NCBI RefSeq assembly: GCF_000219625.1
Contig: NC_018218.1
Location: 4,774,001 to 4,838,000 of the forward strand
Source: Zymoseptoria tritici IPO323
Taxonomy: Eukaryota > Ascomycota > Dothideomycetes > Mycosphaerellales > Mycosphaerellaceae
Direction of reading: 5' to 3'
Length of the DNA: 64,000 nt
Positions 11,752 through 22,092 of the stretch are shown one piece after another (the first letter of the stretch is position 1; each line of letters opens with the position of its first letter). The translations under genes and the position numbers were made by a program. The notes under the pieces are model-generated. The model did no database searches, was not told where the DNA came from, and worked only from the letters and a program-made list of their open reading frames with translations.

Positions 11752-12531
11752 ATGTCGCAAGCTCACGACTTGCACCGCGCGCTCCTCAGACCCGCCATTA
11801 TTCACACCCTCCGAGCCGCAGGTTTCCACAGCACGAAACCCTCAGTCCTCGACACTCTTGTCAACCTCGCCGAGCGTCACCTCCTCCTTCTCGCCTCCAC
11901 CACAGCACAACATGCCTGGTCCAGCCATAATGACCCGGTCCCGACCATCACCGACCTGCGCATGGCGCTGTCCGACTGTGGTGTCCTAATACCCTACTCC
12001 GACCCCTCAGAAGAAGCCTGGAAAGAGCGCATGCGCAAGCCCTTGTCAGAAGTCGCCGACGTTCCCTCTGGTGGTGCCGCACGCAAGGTCGCAGAAAAGC
12101 GCAAGCGTGACGACGAGGACACGAAGGACGTGCGAGAGTTTACGAGATGGTACGATTCTCCTCAGTACCGCGAGATCAAGCGTGTGGCGGGCATCATACC
12201 GGACGATAGTATCGCTCGGATGGGAGTTGGTGGACAAATGATGCAAGGAGATGACTTCTTCACGGCGTTGAAGAAGAAGCTGAGCAAGGCGGCGGATGAC
12301 ACGAGGCTACAGGGTACGGCGCTGGGAAGGCCAAATGAGTTCAAGGAGGTGGTGGTTGAAGGTGGTCCCGTGCAGCACGTGAGAGATTGGAAGCCGAAGT
12401 TGGAGGAGAGATCTGTGAATGTTCAGGCACAGAACACGGCGGAGAGATCAAAAGAACCACAGGACGGACTGGATACAGTGGACGATATCGCAAAGGACTC
12501 CGCTATGGAAGAAGTCGAGGCTGCAAGCTGA
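11752..12531 (+). CDS. bromodomain-associated (histone-fold) TFIID-type subunit
   Basis: A 259-aa intronless protein with ATG at 11752. Residues about 5-80 (LHRALLRPAIIHTLRAAGFHSTKPSVLDTLVNLAERHLLLLA...TITDLRMALSDCGVL) form a bromodomain-associated histone fold as in TAF3 and TAF8. These pair with another histone-fold TAF inside TFIID. After it come a bipartite basic stretch (KVAEKRKRDDED) and a conserved segment WYDSPQYREIKRVAG, followed by an acidic low-complexity tail. No PHD finger is present, unlike animal TAF3, which fits the fungal form. Assignment to TAF3 rather than TAF8 is not settled. Confidence 0.8.
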   Translation: MSQAHDLHRALLRPAIIHTLRAAGFHSTKPSVLDTLVNLAERHLLLLASTTAQHAWSSHNDPVPTITDLRMALSDCGVLIPYSDPSEEAWKERMRKPLSEVADVPSGGAARKVAEKRKRDDEDTKDVREFTRWYDSPQYREIKRVAGIIPDDSIARMGVGGQMMQGDDFFTALKKKLSKAADDTRLQGTALGRPNEFKEVVVEGGPVQHVRDWKPKLEERSVNVQAQNTAERSKEPQDGLDTVDDIAKDSAMEEVEAAS

Positions 12532-12654
12532 CGAAAATGTGGTTGTGCTGTGCTTTGATATCAAATTAGCGAAGGCGCTCGGCGATTGGGATTCTTTCAT
12601 ACTGGAATTGAAGTGTTCAGCTTACTACCGGGCTAGCAAGACATGCCAACTTAT

Positions 12655-12900
12655 CTAAAAGTACAGGTAGGCGTGCAGGTAACTTAGCAGCCGTACAGGT
12701 AAGCGCGCGAATACGGCTATGGAGTCGTTCGGCTAAGTTAGCAGACAGAAGACCGGTATGTTAGCAAGACGGCTGATTAGGCGTATAGGTGAGTTAGCAG
12801 GTCGCCCACAGCTACGATAGCAGCACGGCTTGCTAGGCGTTCAATTAAGCCAGTAGAATGAAGAACATATCTTAACAGGATTTTGTATTAGGAGGGCAGA
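12655..12900. repeat. degenerate tandem-repeat tract (dispersed ~33-bp family)
   Basis: Begins about 120 bp after the TAF-like stop. Repeated variants include AGTACAGGTAGGCGTGCAGG, CCGTACAGGTAAG and GGCTAAGTTAGCAGAC. The TAAGTTAGCAG and GTACAGGTAAG cores match those at 23.4 kb in the same orientation. The units are strongly diverged and no frame is conserved. Confidence 0.65.
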
Positions 12901-13209
12901 TGAGCAAGCGGGTCATTCTATTTTGACGCGCAGGTACTCTGGCGGGTACGACCGCAGCTCTTGCGCACTGTTCGAAGCAATCAGAACGTATCCGATCCAC
13001 TGCTGAGAGTCCGCATCAAACAACGATGCATGGCCTGTGAAGCAACAATCTGTACAAGTGCTAGGCTTTCAACTTCCATCATATCCGCAGTCATCCCGCA
13101 AACCTGTCCCCTGCCCAAATCTATGCCGCGGAACGCTTCAAAGTAATCTTCATCAAAATCATCAGGACTCAGCGCGTGTACCAACGCGTTGAACTGCACT
13201 TCACTCTCG

Positions 13210-13986
13210 TCATTTCGCATGGCAGTTGGCAGATCCATTCGATTTCACGCTGCCGTTCAATCGCTTGGCTTCCTTGTCAGCCTTGAACTTCCCAATCTCG
13301 GACTGAACCGCCTTGTCCAGACGAGCCTTCAGCTCTGGGCGATAGCCGAAAACAAACAGGATCTCCAGCCAGACGAAGAAAGGTGCAAGGAAGAGAGCCT
13401 GCACCAAGTTGTCGAGAAGCGCTGGGGCTCGGCCTTCAAAGGCAAGGTGGCCGACAAACTGGAAGATCCAGGAGGCCACGTGGACGGCGATCGCGGCGTA
13501 GTTGGCGGTCATTCCGTAGGTGGATGTCAAGTGGTTTGCGTAGGCTGTGCCGGCAAGCAAAAGAGGAGCGAGCATGGCTCCGGCCACGGGTTCCATTAAG
13601 ATGTATAATGAGCTATACATCACGCATGCTAAGGTCCCGAGATTGAGTGGGAGGTAGGGTATTTCTGCCCAGTCTGGAAGTGGTATTGCTGGCGTGTTGG
13701 TAGCCTTGACATGTCTGTCAGCATGCATATGATAGGGAGGAAGTGATTTCGTACGAATAGGAAGCCGGTCAAAAGGAGGACAGGCACGAATATGATGTGA
13801 ATGCCGACATTGACCTTCAAGTGCGATCTGTCAGTCGTCGATCATCAAGATCGCGCTCATATGCCCGTCGTCGTACCGAATCGTGGTGATATGATCCATA
13901 CTGCGAAGTGGGTCAGCAACTTGAGGCAGCTTGAGAAGTTGGTTGAAGCTCACAAATAGAAGTTGTTTCTCCAAATTTAACGCCAT
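13210..13986 (-). CDS. MPO1: Mpo1-like (DUF962) ER dioxygenase, four exons
   Basis: Mpo1 is an Fe(II)-dependent ER dioxygenase that removes one carbon from 2-hydroxy fatty acids during phytosphingosine breakdown. Minus-strand exons are 13986-13954, 13900-13877, 13814-13755 and 13704-13210 (203 aa). Exon 2 is only 24 nt. Splicing yields MALNLEKQLLF-YGSYHHDS-VNVGIHIIFVP, the family's N-terminal His-rich signature (His16, His17, His25). All introns are phase 0 and 50-62 nt. Several hydrophobic segments follow, with the conserved HVASWIFQFVGHLAFEGRAPALLDNLVQALFLAPFFVWLE (residues about 90-130) containing the second His pair. A short Ser/Asn tail ends the protein. It is head-to-head with ATP1, 313 bp apart. 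Confidence 0.93.
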
Positions 13987-14299
13987 TGTCCTGAAGTTAT
14001 CGCGAGCCCTGGAGACAAGAGCACTTCGGTCTCCGTGGTTCTGTTGAATGACTTCGAATGAGGTGAGGTTGTTTTGGATGTCGTCGGAACCGTGAGAGCA
14101 TGCGCTCTACACTCAGCGCCGCCGGCAAGCCGGATCCACCCGGTCGGCAAGTTCCTTGGCGAAAACTGGAAGAGTCTCTCTCCTCCTCACAGCTTGCCGT
14201 CCAACGACGAACTTCACCACCGCCCTTCTCCGCTCAACATCAACTCATCATCCGCAGTGGGAGCGGTAATCAATACATTCAGCTTCCATCGCCATCACA

Positions 14300-16661
14300 A
14301 TGTTCCGCACCGCGCTCCGGACGAGCGCCCGCGTGGCCGCTGCCAGCAGCAGCAAAATCGTCGCCGTACGTACACACCACGCCCGCGCCGCCCAACGCCA
14401 GCGAGGGAGCTCCAATGGCGCTCAAAATGTCGATATGCCAGCTCAAAGGAGCCATCAGTGGCATTGGAGGACAAATTGAGGCGTTTTGGAGCTTCCGCCG
14501 CGCGCGCAGGCGTACTGGAAACAGAGAGCGAGCTCTCGGCTATTAGGGGACAGCACACTAACATTGGATTTGCATCGACAGCAGCGCACCACACCCGCCA
14601 TCGCCTCCACGCTCGCCCGTGGCTATGCCTCCGAATCCAAGGCCCAGCCGACCGAGGTCTCCTCGATCCTCGAGCAGCGCATCCGTGGCGTACAGGAGGA
14701 CACTGGTCTCGCCGAGACTGGTCGCGTCCTGACTGTCGGGTATGATGGGACAACACAATAGCCTACTCGCAGGAGCACAGGCGCTGACAGATTTGATAGT
14801 GACGGTATCGCTCGTGTCTACGGCATGAGGAACGTCCAGGCTGAGGAGCTCGTCGAGTACGTGGGACAATACACTCGAGTGCACGGACCATGGCTAACAT
14901 TGGCACTTCAGGTTCGCCTCCGGCGTCAAGGGAATGTGCATGAACCTCGAAGCCGGCCAGGTCGGTGTCGTGCTTTTCGGTTCCGATCGTCTGGTCAAGG
15001 AAGGCGAGACCGTCAAGCGTACCGGCGAGATTGTGGGTTATGGCGGATATCTGGCTATGTAGCACAACGCTGACAAGGCCGCAGGTCGATGTCCCAGTCG
15101 GCGAGGCTATGCTTGGTCGTGTCGTCGACGCTCTCGGCAACCCCATCGATGGCAAGGGCCCAATCAAGACCACCGAGCGCCGCCGTGCCCAGATGAAGGC
15201 CCCTGGTATTCTTCCCCGCCAGTCTGTCAACCAGCCCGTGCAGACCGGCCTCAAGTCCGTCGACGCCATGGTGCCAATTGGCCGTGGTCAGCGTGAGTTG
15301 ATCATCGGTGATCGTCAGACCGGAAAGACTGCCGTCGCTCTCGACACCATGCTCAACCAGAAGCGCTGGAACGAGGGTAACGACGAGACCAAGAAGCTTT
15401 ACTGCATCTACGTCGCCGTTGGTCAGAAGCGATCCACCGTGGCCCAGCTCGTCAAGACTCTTGAGGAGAACGACGCCATGAAGTACACTTGCATTGTCGC
15501 CGCCACCGCCTCCGAGGCCGCTCCTCTTCAGTACATCGCGCCTTTCACTGGTACCTCCATCGGAGAGTGAGTGTATTCTGAGAATCCGCTCGTTCAATAG
15601 TTGCTGACCTCGACCGCAGGTACTTCCGTGACAACGGCAAGCACGCTGTCATCATCTTCGACGTAAGCATGGCTCTGAAACTGTCAGACCGGACGATTTG
15701 CTAACACTCATTCAGGATCTCTCCAAGCAGGCCGTGGCCTACCGCCAAATGTCTCTCCTTCTCCGTCGTCCCCCCGGGCGCGAAGCGTATCCCGGTAGAC
15801 CTTTTTTTGGAATATCGGTCTTCCCATCACCTTTACTGACACTTCTCAGGTGACGTCTTCTACCTCCACTCCCGTCTGCTGGAGCGTGCTGCCAAGATGA
15901 GCAACAAGACCCACGGAGGTGGTTCCCTCACTGCTCTGCCCATCATCGAGACTCAGGGTGGTGATGTGTCTGCCTACATCCCAACCAACGTCATTTCCAT
16001 TACCGACGGACAGATTTTCCTCGAATGTAAGTCATTCACGCAACCCAAATGACATGCAAACACTTACTGACACCCTTCGAGCGGAGCTCTTCTATAAGGC
16101 CGGTCCCCTACAAAGTACTCATTTCCGCACCCTCACTGACTTTCACCTCAGGGAATTCGCCCGGCCATCAACGTCGGTCTTTCCGTGTCCCGTGTCGGAT
16201 CCGCTGCCCAGCTCAAGGGTGAGTGAATCAATCCCGCATTGCAAATGTCTGCGCCCCCACTGACCATCACAACAGCCATGAAGCAAGTCGCCGGATCTCT
16301 CAAGCTCTTCTTGGCCCAATACCGTGAGGTCGCCGCTTTCGCCCAATTCGGTTCCGATCTCGATGCCTCCACCAAGCAGACCCTCAGCCGTGGCGAGCGT
16401 CTTACCGAGCTTCTCAAGCAGAAGCAGTACCAGCCCATGCCCGTCAGCGAGATGGTGCCGCTCATCTACGCCGGTGTCAACGGTCACCTCGACAAGATCC
16501 CCGTCAACAAGATCCTCAAGTGGGAGTCCGACTACCTCAGCCACCTCCGCAGCAACGAGTCCGAGCTTTTGTCCACCATTGACAAGGAGGGTGCTTTGAG
16601 CAAGGACCTCGAGGGCAAGCTCAAGAGCAGCATCACCAGCTTCATCTCAAGCTTCTCGTAG
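14300..16661 (+). CDS. ATP1: mitochondrial ATP synthase F1 subunit alpha, eleven exons
   Basis: Regulatory nucleotide-binding subunit of mitochondrial F1-ATPase. Exons: 14300-14365, 14582-14739, 14800-14856, 14912-15032, 15085-15566, 15620-15662, 15716-15794, 15850-16026, 16082-16098, 16152-16218, 16276-16661. Together they give 550 aa, the normal size. The N-terminus [18 protein letters not shown] is a mitochondrial presequence, and mature sequence begins near [19 protein letters not shown]. The P-loop GDRQTGKT, the family signature P-x-S-x(S/A) region and the VSRVGSAAQ motif are intact. Intron 1 is 216 nt, the other nine 52-60 nt. Intron 9 (16099-16151) can only be spliced in frame with a GC donor (AAG|GCCGGT). 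Exon 9 is just 17 nt. Ten introns is high for this gene. Confidence 0.98.
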
Positions 16662-17257
16662 AGGAATGTTGGAATGATTGGGTGTGTGTACAATTACAAA
16701 AGGCGAAGGTTGAGCTCTCCGAGACGACAAGACGTCCTTCGCGGGTGTTGTGGTAGAGGAGGAGACGGTGCAACGAAAGCATTGTAGATACGCGAGAACC
16801 TTTTCCTTTGTATCAGTGATGCTGTCTGAACGTGTTACTCGTTGTGTCTGTGCCGGAGAGACTGGTCAAGCACTGGCGAGATACGACTTTGTACCCAGTC
16901 ACTTGGCGCGTACTCCTTACAGGATTTCCAGATAACTTAGCAATACGTGGAGAGACACATTTCATAGTCTATTGTTGCAAGGCTTTTGACAAGACTAGTA
17001 ACCATACCTGGCGCCTTGACTGACGGTACAAAGACATGAGAAGTAAAGTAGTGGACGTCCGGCCCTGCCAAACAGATAAGGTAGCAGGACGGTATCACTG
17101 ATGAGGGAACTGCAATGGTCAGACGCAGGGGATCATCGAAAGTTGACTATGATTGAGTGGTAGAGATGCTCTCCCACAATAGTCATTTCGCTTTTGTGCT
17201 ACGCTGTTCTATCGCACGTATCGTCTATCATGCCGTGAAGCTCATAAGCATTTCTCG
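16662..17257. other. 3' intergenic region between convergent genes
   Basis: About 0.6 kb after the ATP1 stop up to the stop of the convergent unknown. It presumably contains both 3' UTRs. No repeat or RNA gene is seen. Confidence 0.5.
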
Positions 17258-18298
17258 TTAATTCCGACTCCTCGTCTCCATCGGATGCTCGCTGATCGTG
17301 CCCGTGGCCGACACAGGCGTCGAACCCGAATCCTGGCGTATCTCCTGCCCATCATGTCTCGGCTGTGCCTCGAGCGCGTCCAGAAATGGATTGTAGGGCG
17401 CTGCTATCGAGTACTCTCTGCCTCGATCTCGTGTGAAGTTCTCGCTACCGGGCCATCGTTGCTGCTGCGCGTGGATGCTGTCTAGTGGGCCGCCTACCAC
17501 GCCGTATTTCTCCCAGTTGACGTAGGGTGTTCTGACTATGTCTTGTGGGCCTGGTATTCGTGGGAAGGACTTTGCTTTGTCGATGTCCATGGATGATCGT
17601 GAAGACCTCTTCGATGGCAGTTGCGAGGGTTGGGAGGGTTGTGAGTCTGGTATCTCAGTCCGCAGCTCGGTCGATTGTGTTGAAATTCCGGCCTCGTCTT
17701 CCCTCTCAGCGCCCAGAGTGACCGGCTCCTCTTCATCGTCACTATCGCTGCCATTCGACCCATCAAGAATCGCTCGCAGATCGCCAATCTTGGGCCGCTC
17801 CTCCTTCAGCTTGCCCGCTGATAGCTCCGCCTTGAAGTGCTCTGGGTCATCGAGCGCCAGCTTCTTGATATCTGCCAAAGTCTTCAGATCATCCTGCGCC
17901 TTCTTCTTCTGGAACTGTAGGGTTGAAATTGCGGCTCTTAATGCTATCGCATCTGTCGAATCCTCGCCGGAGAACGGTAATGTTGGTGGTGGAGCGATGT
18001 ATTGTGCGATTGGCGGGTTCATCGTTGAGGTCGCCTCCGGCTGAGGTTGTTGGCCGGGCGTGTTTGGGTGGGAGAATGTGAAGTTCCCTCCATTTTCAGG
18101 TGGAACAAACGCGGCGGGTGAAGTGTTGTTTGTGACTGGGAGGGCCGGCTGGACTTTTGGCGTGATCGGTGAGTAGGGTGGAGCGGAAGGACTTGCGCTG
18201 CGCTGCGTCGGAGTGGGATATTGTGAGTGATGTTGCTGCTGTGGGTATTCCGCTTGGTGGTGGCCGATGTTGGATCGTGGTGCAATGATCGAGGACAT
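17258..18298 (-). CDS. conserved-looking fungal protein of unknown function
   Basis: Uninterrupted 346-aa frame, ATG at 18298. Residues 1-110 are Pro/Gln/Ser-rich and disordered (YPQQQHHSQYPTPTQR). Residues about 115-165 form a predicted helical block (ALRAAISTLQFQKKKAQDDLKTLADIKKLALDDPEHFKAEL) that looks like the conserved core. An acidic linker (SDSDDEEE) and a second ordered-looking block VRTPYVNWEKYGVVGGPLDSIHAQQQRWPG around 255-285 follow. No enzyme motif, signal peptide or membrane segment was found. The layout suggests a nuclear scaffold or transcription-related protein, but this is inference only. Confidence 0.65.
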   Translation of the reverse strand: MSSIIAPRSNIGHHQAEYPQQQHHSQYPTPTQRSASPSAPPYSPITPKVQPALPVTNNTSPAAFVPPENGGNFTFSHPNTPGQQPQPEATSTMNPPIAQYIAPPPTLPFSGEDSTDAIALRAAISTLQFQKKKAQDDLKTLADIKKLALDDPEHFKAELSAGKLKEERPKIGDLRAILDGSNGSDSDDEEEPVTLGAEREDEAGISTQSTELRTEIPDSQPSQPSQLPSKRSSRSSMDIDKAKSFPRIPGPQDIVRTPYVNWEKYGVVGGPLDSIHAQQQRWPGSENFTRDRGREYSIAAPYNPFLDALEAQPRHDGQEIRQDSGSTPVSATGTISEHPMETRSRN

Positions 18299-18456
18299 GA
18301 AGATCGCTTCTGCCGTGCCGGTGGACTGTGCGCTGGCCTGGTCTGGTCTACGAACAGTCGTTCAAGTGTGAAAAGCTGACCGGGACGTTCGTTCACGCAC
18401 AGTAGAAGGCTATTGTTTCAAGGGCGCTACGCACTGAGGATGTTGTAATTTGTGAA

Positions 18457-18795
18457 TCACAAATACAAGTCCCGACGGAATTCTGGTTTCGCAATTGTCG
18501 GTCTCCTTGGGGGCGGGGCAGGAAGGCGGTCGCGGACCTCTTCGGGCTGTTTCTCCAGAATTTGCCTCGCACGTGACCGACAGAAGTCGAGTGACGCATG
18601 TGCGATCTCTCCTTTTGGTGCGAATCTCGCTCGTACAGCATGGAGATCATTGTCGCGGTCTAGGAGAACTACGTCGGAGACCATTCCAGCTTCTGGCCAT
18701 CTCACGCTGGCGACACTTGTTTCTGGCATCCTGGCGAGTGCTTTCCACGCTGTACGCATGAGCAATAAACCCCCCCAGCGGAGCAAGGATAGCAT
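18457..18795 (-). CDS. small hypothetical protein, Arg-rich
   Basis: A 112-codon frame with ATG at 18795. The start MLSLLRWGGLLLMRTAWKALARMPE is amphipathic and could be a mitochondrial presequence. The C-terminus is basic and proline-rich (RRPTIAKPEFRRDLYL). The middle (VSDVVLLDRDNDLHAVRARFAPKGEIAHASLDFCRSRARQIL) looks folded. An upstream exon on the same strand ending near HEKRWYGVKIAS is possible, so the start is uncertain. Family not recognised. The divergent racemase-like gene begins 200 bp away. Confidence 0.4.
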   Translation of the reverse strand: MLSLLRWGGLLLMRTAWKALARMPETSVASVRWPEAGMVSDVVLLDRDNDLHAVRARFAPKGEIAHASLDFCRSRARQILEKQPEEVRDRLPAPPPRRPTIAKPEFRRDLYL

Positions 18796-18994
18796 TGTGA
18801 TGCTATCTTCACTCCGTACCAGCGCTTCTCGTGCATGGCGATGCCCTCGGAGGCAGATGTACGAATCTGCATGGGAGAATCGCAGCGATAGGCATGCGAG
18901 AATGCCAAGAGTCCCTGCCCATCGATATGCATACCAATCTACTGCTTGATCTTCTCTGCTCGAACGTCAAGCTTGCCCTTCTACATTTTTCGCC

Positions 18995-19820
18995 ATGTCG
19001 TTAATACCAGATCTGAGAACGGCCAAGAAGATCGGCTTCATTGTGCCTTCTTCCAATGTCGCAGTCGAAGCGATAACCACGGCCATACTGGCTTCTCTAA
19101 ACGTCAACATCATCCCTATCGTATGGTGTCACGCCTGGATTTTGCACTATCCGAGCTGACTCGAAGTCCCAGTTCACACGCATTCGAGTCCTCACCGTAG
19201 GAACAGACGCAACATCCCGCTCTCAATTCAGCCCAGACGTCTTCACCAGCGCCGCTCAGCTCCTAACAGACGCAGAATGCTCTGCTATTCTCTGGAACGG
19301 AACCTCGGGCATGTTCATGGGCCACGATCTCGAGGCCGATCGTGCATTAGCGAAAGCCATGAGCGATGCCGCAGGAGGAATTCCCTGTAGCACCACCACT
19401 CTCGCTACTGTGGCTGCACTGGAGCATCTCAGCATTCGCGATGTTAGCATTGCCGTACCCTACACTCCTGAGCTCACGGAGAAAGTGAACCAGTTCTTCT
19501 CCGGCGAGGAGTTCAAAGTCCACGCAGCTGTCCGCATGGACAAGACTCCGGCTCCAAATCGAGAGATCGCGAAGTGTACAGAGGACGAGATGGAAACTGT
19601 CATCCGGAAAGCAGCTGTTCCTGAAGCTAAAGCGATACTGGTCACCTGTACCAACTGGCCAGCCACAGGACTGGTCCAGAGGCTGGAGGACGACTTAGAC
19701 TTGACTATTGTCGACAGTATTGGTGTGACGCTTTGGGAAGGTCTGAGGATGATCGGGTACAATGGCAAAGGTGAAGATTTGCGACAGTGGGGCAGATTGT
19801 TCACTTCGTTGGCGCAGTAG
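18995..19820 (+). CDS. Asp/Glu racemase superfamily enzyme, arylmalonate-decarboxylase/maleate-isomerase-like
   Basis: Two exons, 18995-19120 and 19173-19820 (52-nt intron with GCTGAC branch site), 257 aa. The N-terminus IGFIVPSSNVAVEAITTAIL is the typical start of the maleate cis-trans isomerase/AMDase group. The first active-site position reads NGTSG (Gly85-Thr86-Ser87) where two-cysteine racemases have a Cys. A Tyr in AVPYTPEL (Tyr139) and the second active-site Cys in VTCTNWPAT (Cys201) are present. This single-Cys, GTS arrangement resembles arylmalonate decarboxylase rather than a racemase (established residues from the bacterial enzyme, applied here by eye). Substrate unknown. Likely cytosolic, as no targeting signal is seen. 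Confidence 0.88.
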
Positions 19821-19861
19821 GTAAGAGTGGAGGCTACCGGACAGTGCCGATCAGACTGTGC

Positions 19862-20104
19862 TGGTACCTTCGCCGTACCTCCGTGCTTCCGCTCAAAGTG
19901 CACCATCCAAGCCAACCGAGCGATACCTATACGGTGAAAGCTGCGCGCAAGATTGGGGAGATGTGCACCAGAACCGTTGCTATCACGTTCTTGTCGGCAA
20001 TGTGTCTCTACGCTGTCGTGTGAAATTCACCGCACGAGGTGGGCCTGATGGGTTTGGTTGAAGTGTTGCAGTTTGAGCGGAAGGATGGAGGTAGAGTGTA
20101 CATG
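19862..20104. mobile_element. short inverted-repeat (MITE-like) element
   Basis: About 240 bp bounded by inverted repeats. The left arm (19862-19917) contains TACCTCCGTGCTTCCGCTCA. The right arm (20051-20100) contains the complement-type sequence TTTGAGCGGAAGGATGGAGG, preceded by GGTTTGGTTGAAGTG. The arms match over roughly 45-50 bp with mainly transition differences. The right half (about 19989-20082) recurs at 27541-27636 with mostly C/T and G/A changes. No transposase is present, so this is a non-autonomous element or hairpin repeat. Target duplications could not be assigned. Confidence 0.6.
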
Positions 20105-20973
20105 TCGACACTGTTAAGACGGTCAGATCCACCTCCTCTCTAAAAATAGGCCCACAAAGCATCCCTGTCTTCCGAAAGCTGAACTCACTTCCAACATCCA
20201 AGATGAGACTTCTTCCAACTTCGACAGAATCGTTCTCGCGGAGCAACGATCTCACCGCAACCCTTATGCCGCGTCACCCACACCTTGGCTTTGCCTCGCC
20301 TCTCCACCGGTTTAAAAGGACGGCGATAGATAAAGCATGTATCTCGTAAGCTATGATGTGTCCCTTCATACAGCCTCCAAGGACACGCAAATTGACCTTG
20401 GCATTCGGCATGTACTTTTCGGACGGCACAGTACATGCACAAATCATTTCCTGGATTTGCTGAAACATTGCACACTGAAACTTCGATATGAGCCGAGTCG
20501 GCTCGTCACTGACATTCCTGTCATCTACTGTCAACGCCGCCTTTCGAATGGAGCCATACGTTCGGCGTGCACAAATCAGCAGGGATGACCGCAGAGGGTT
20601 GCATCTGACAAGAGATCTAGCTTCCTTTACGGCTCTGTTGACATGGAACATAGCTCGTGTTCAGCCCTGCGGAGTTGGTCAGACCAACGTACACCCCTCA
20701 CCGATCTCCCTTCTGAGCTTCATCTGCGTTCTACCCGTGGGGCGTCGCAGAGAAATGCATGGCATCTGGAACATAGCCACGGGCGACGTCTCCCTCCCGC
20801 CCGTTGGAGGGCGGGCCTGGGCGGCCTGCCTTGTGACCTTCGCTCAGCCGTGGACAACTCATACATACTTACCATTCCTCCCAGGTAGGCTTACCTTCGG
20901 TCTCTTTCCTTCTTGCCGCATTGATCTCTGCCAATCTTCCTTTCCTATTCTACTATAGGACACAATCGCCTCC

Positions 20974-21888
20974 ATGGTCACTCCGAAAATGTCTTGCCCG
21001 TCAGGGGCTTCCTTTTACGCCTGTGGAGCGGGCTCAAAATTCGTCGGCTGTTGTGCTTCCAATCCTTGCGGCACGACCGGCTGCGCTGCTGGATCATTGC
21101 GGTCGACGAGCTTCGATAGTGGACAATACAATGAGGTGAGTCAGTCGATGTTCAATGGTGAAGCCAATCCTGACCTGCCGTCACAGCTTCCTGATCAAGA
21201 ATGCTCAAAAGGTCGATTCTACAAGTGCAGCGCCATAGATCCACCATTCTGGGGCTGTTGTTCGAGCAATCCGTGTGGTACTGGCTGTCCGCAAAGCGAT
21301 CTGGCCGGCGCATTCCTTTCGGCAAACGAGGCCACAGCACAACCCTACCTGAGCTTGAACACGACGTGGTCGGACAGTTCGCCCGGCAAGACACCCAAGG
21401 ATGATTCTGACTCCAAATCAGGCGGACCAAAAGACAAGCATGAAACCAACATCGGTGCCATCGCGGGAGGTATCGTTGGCGGTATCGTCCTCATCGCGAT
21501 CGTGGCGGCGATCATCCTGTTGCTCCGTCGGCGGAAGAGAAGGGCGGCTGCCAAATACAAGGCTGGAATTCATCGACCACAGCCGGAACTGCAGGCCATG
21601 TACCCTGACATGGACGAGAGTATGGCGAAACACGGAACTCGTTAGTGTTGACCCTGCACTTCCGACGTTAAAGGTTTGCTGACAATGCTTACAGATAGTT
21701 ACGAGACATCTCCGGCCTTGTCGTCCAACCCAAGATCACCTGGTCAACCACCCTACTCTCCTCAACCGCCGAGCTACTGGACCGAAGCACAAGCGCGGCA
21801 TGTATCGCACGAGTTACGAGGGGAGAGCGCGGTCGAGATGGAGGACAATAGCGTACCGGCGCCGGTGTCTGCGAATGCAACGCCATAA
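20974..21888 (+). CDS. single-pass membrane protein with duplicated Cys-rich module
   Basis: Exons 20974-21135, 21187-21640 and 21695-21888 encode 269 aa (introns 51 and 54 nt). Two copies of a Cys-rich module occupy residues about 7-40 and 60-90: C-x7-8-FY-x-C...F-x-GCC-x-SNPCGT-x-GC. A Ser/Asp/Lys-rich linker is followed by one transmembrane segment (GAIAGGIVGGIVLIAIVAAIILLL), a stop-transfer RRRKRR and a Pro/Ser cytoplasmic tail ending SANATP. No classical signal peptide precedes the first module, so either the TM acts as a reverse signal anchor or an upstream exon is missing. A possible AG acceptor lies at 20959. Role unknown; a cell-surface sensor is a guess. Confidence 0.82.
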
Positions 21889-22092
21889 TAAGGACAATCT
21901 ACAGAGCTTTTCGACTGGACATGCAACTTCTCCCCTCCGTGCCCAACGTGATAGTGTTATGTACAGGCCGGCTCTGGGCGAGGTCCCGTCTTCCTCCCGC
22001 CTTAGGAATGGACCGCCGAGCAGGGTCTTCGCCGTTTGCGAAAACAACGGATATGTACGCTTTTGCCCGTTCTCCTCGATTAAACTGCTTAA

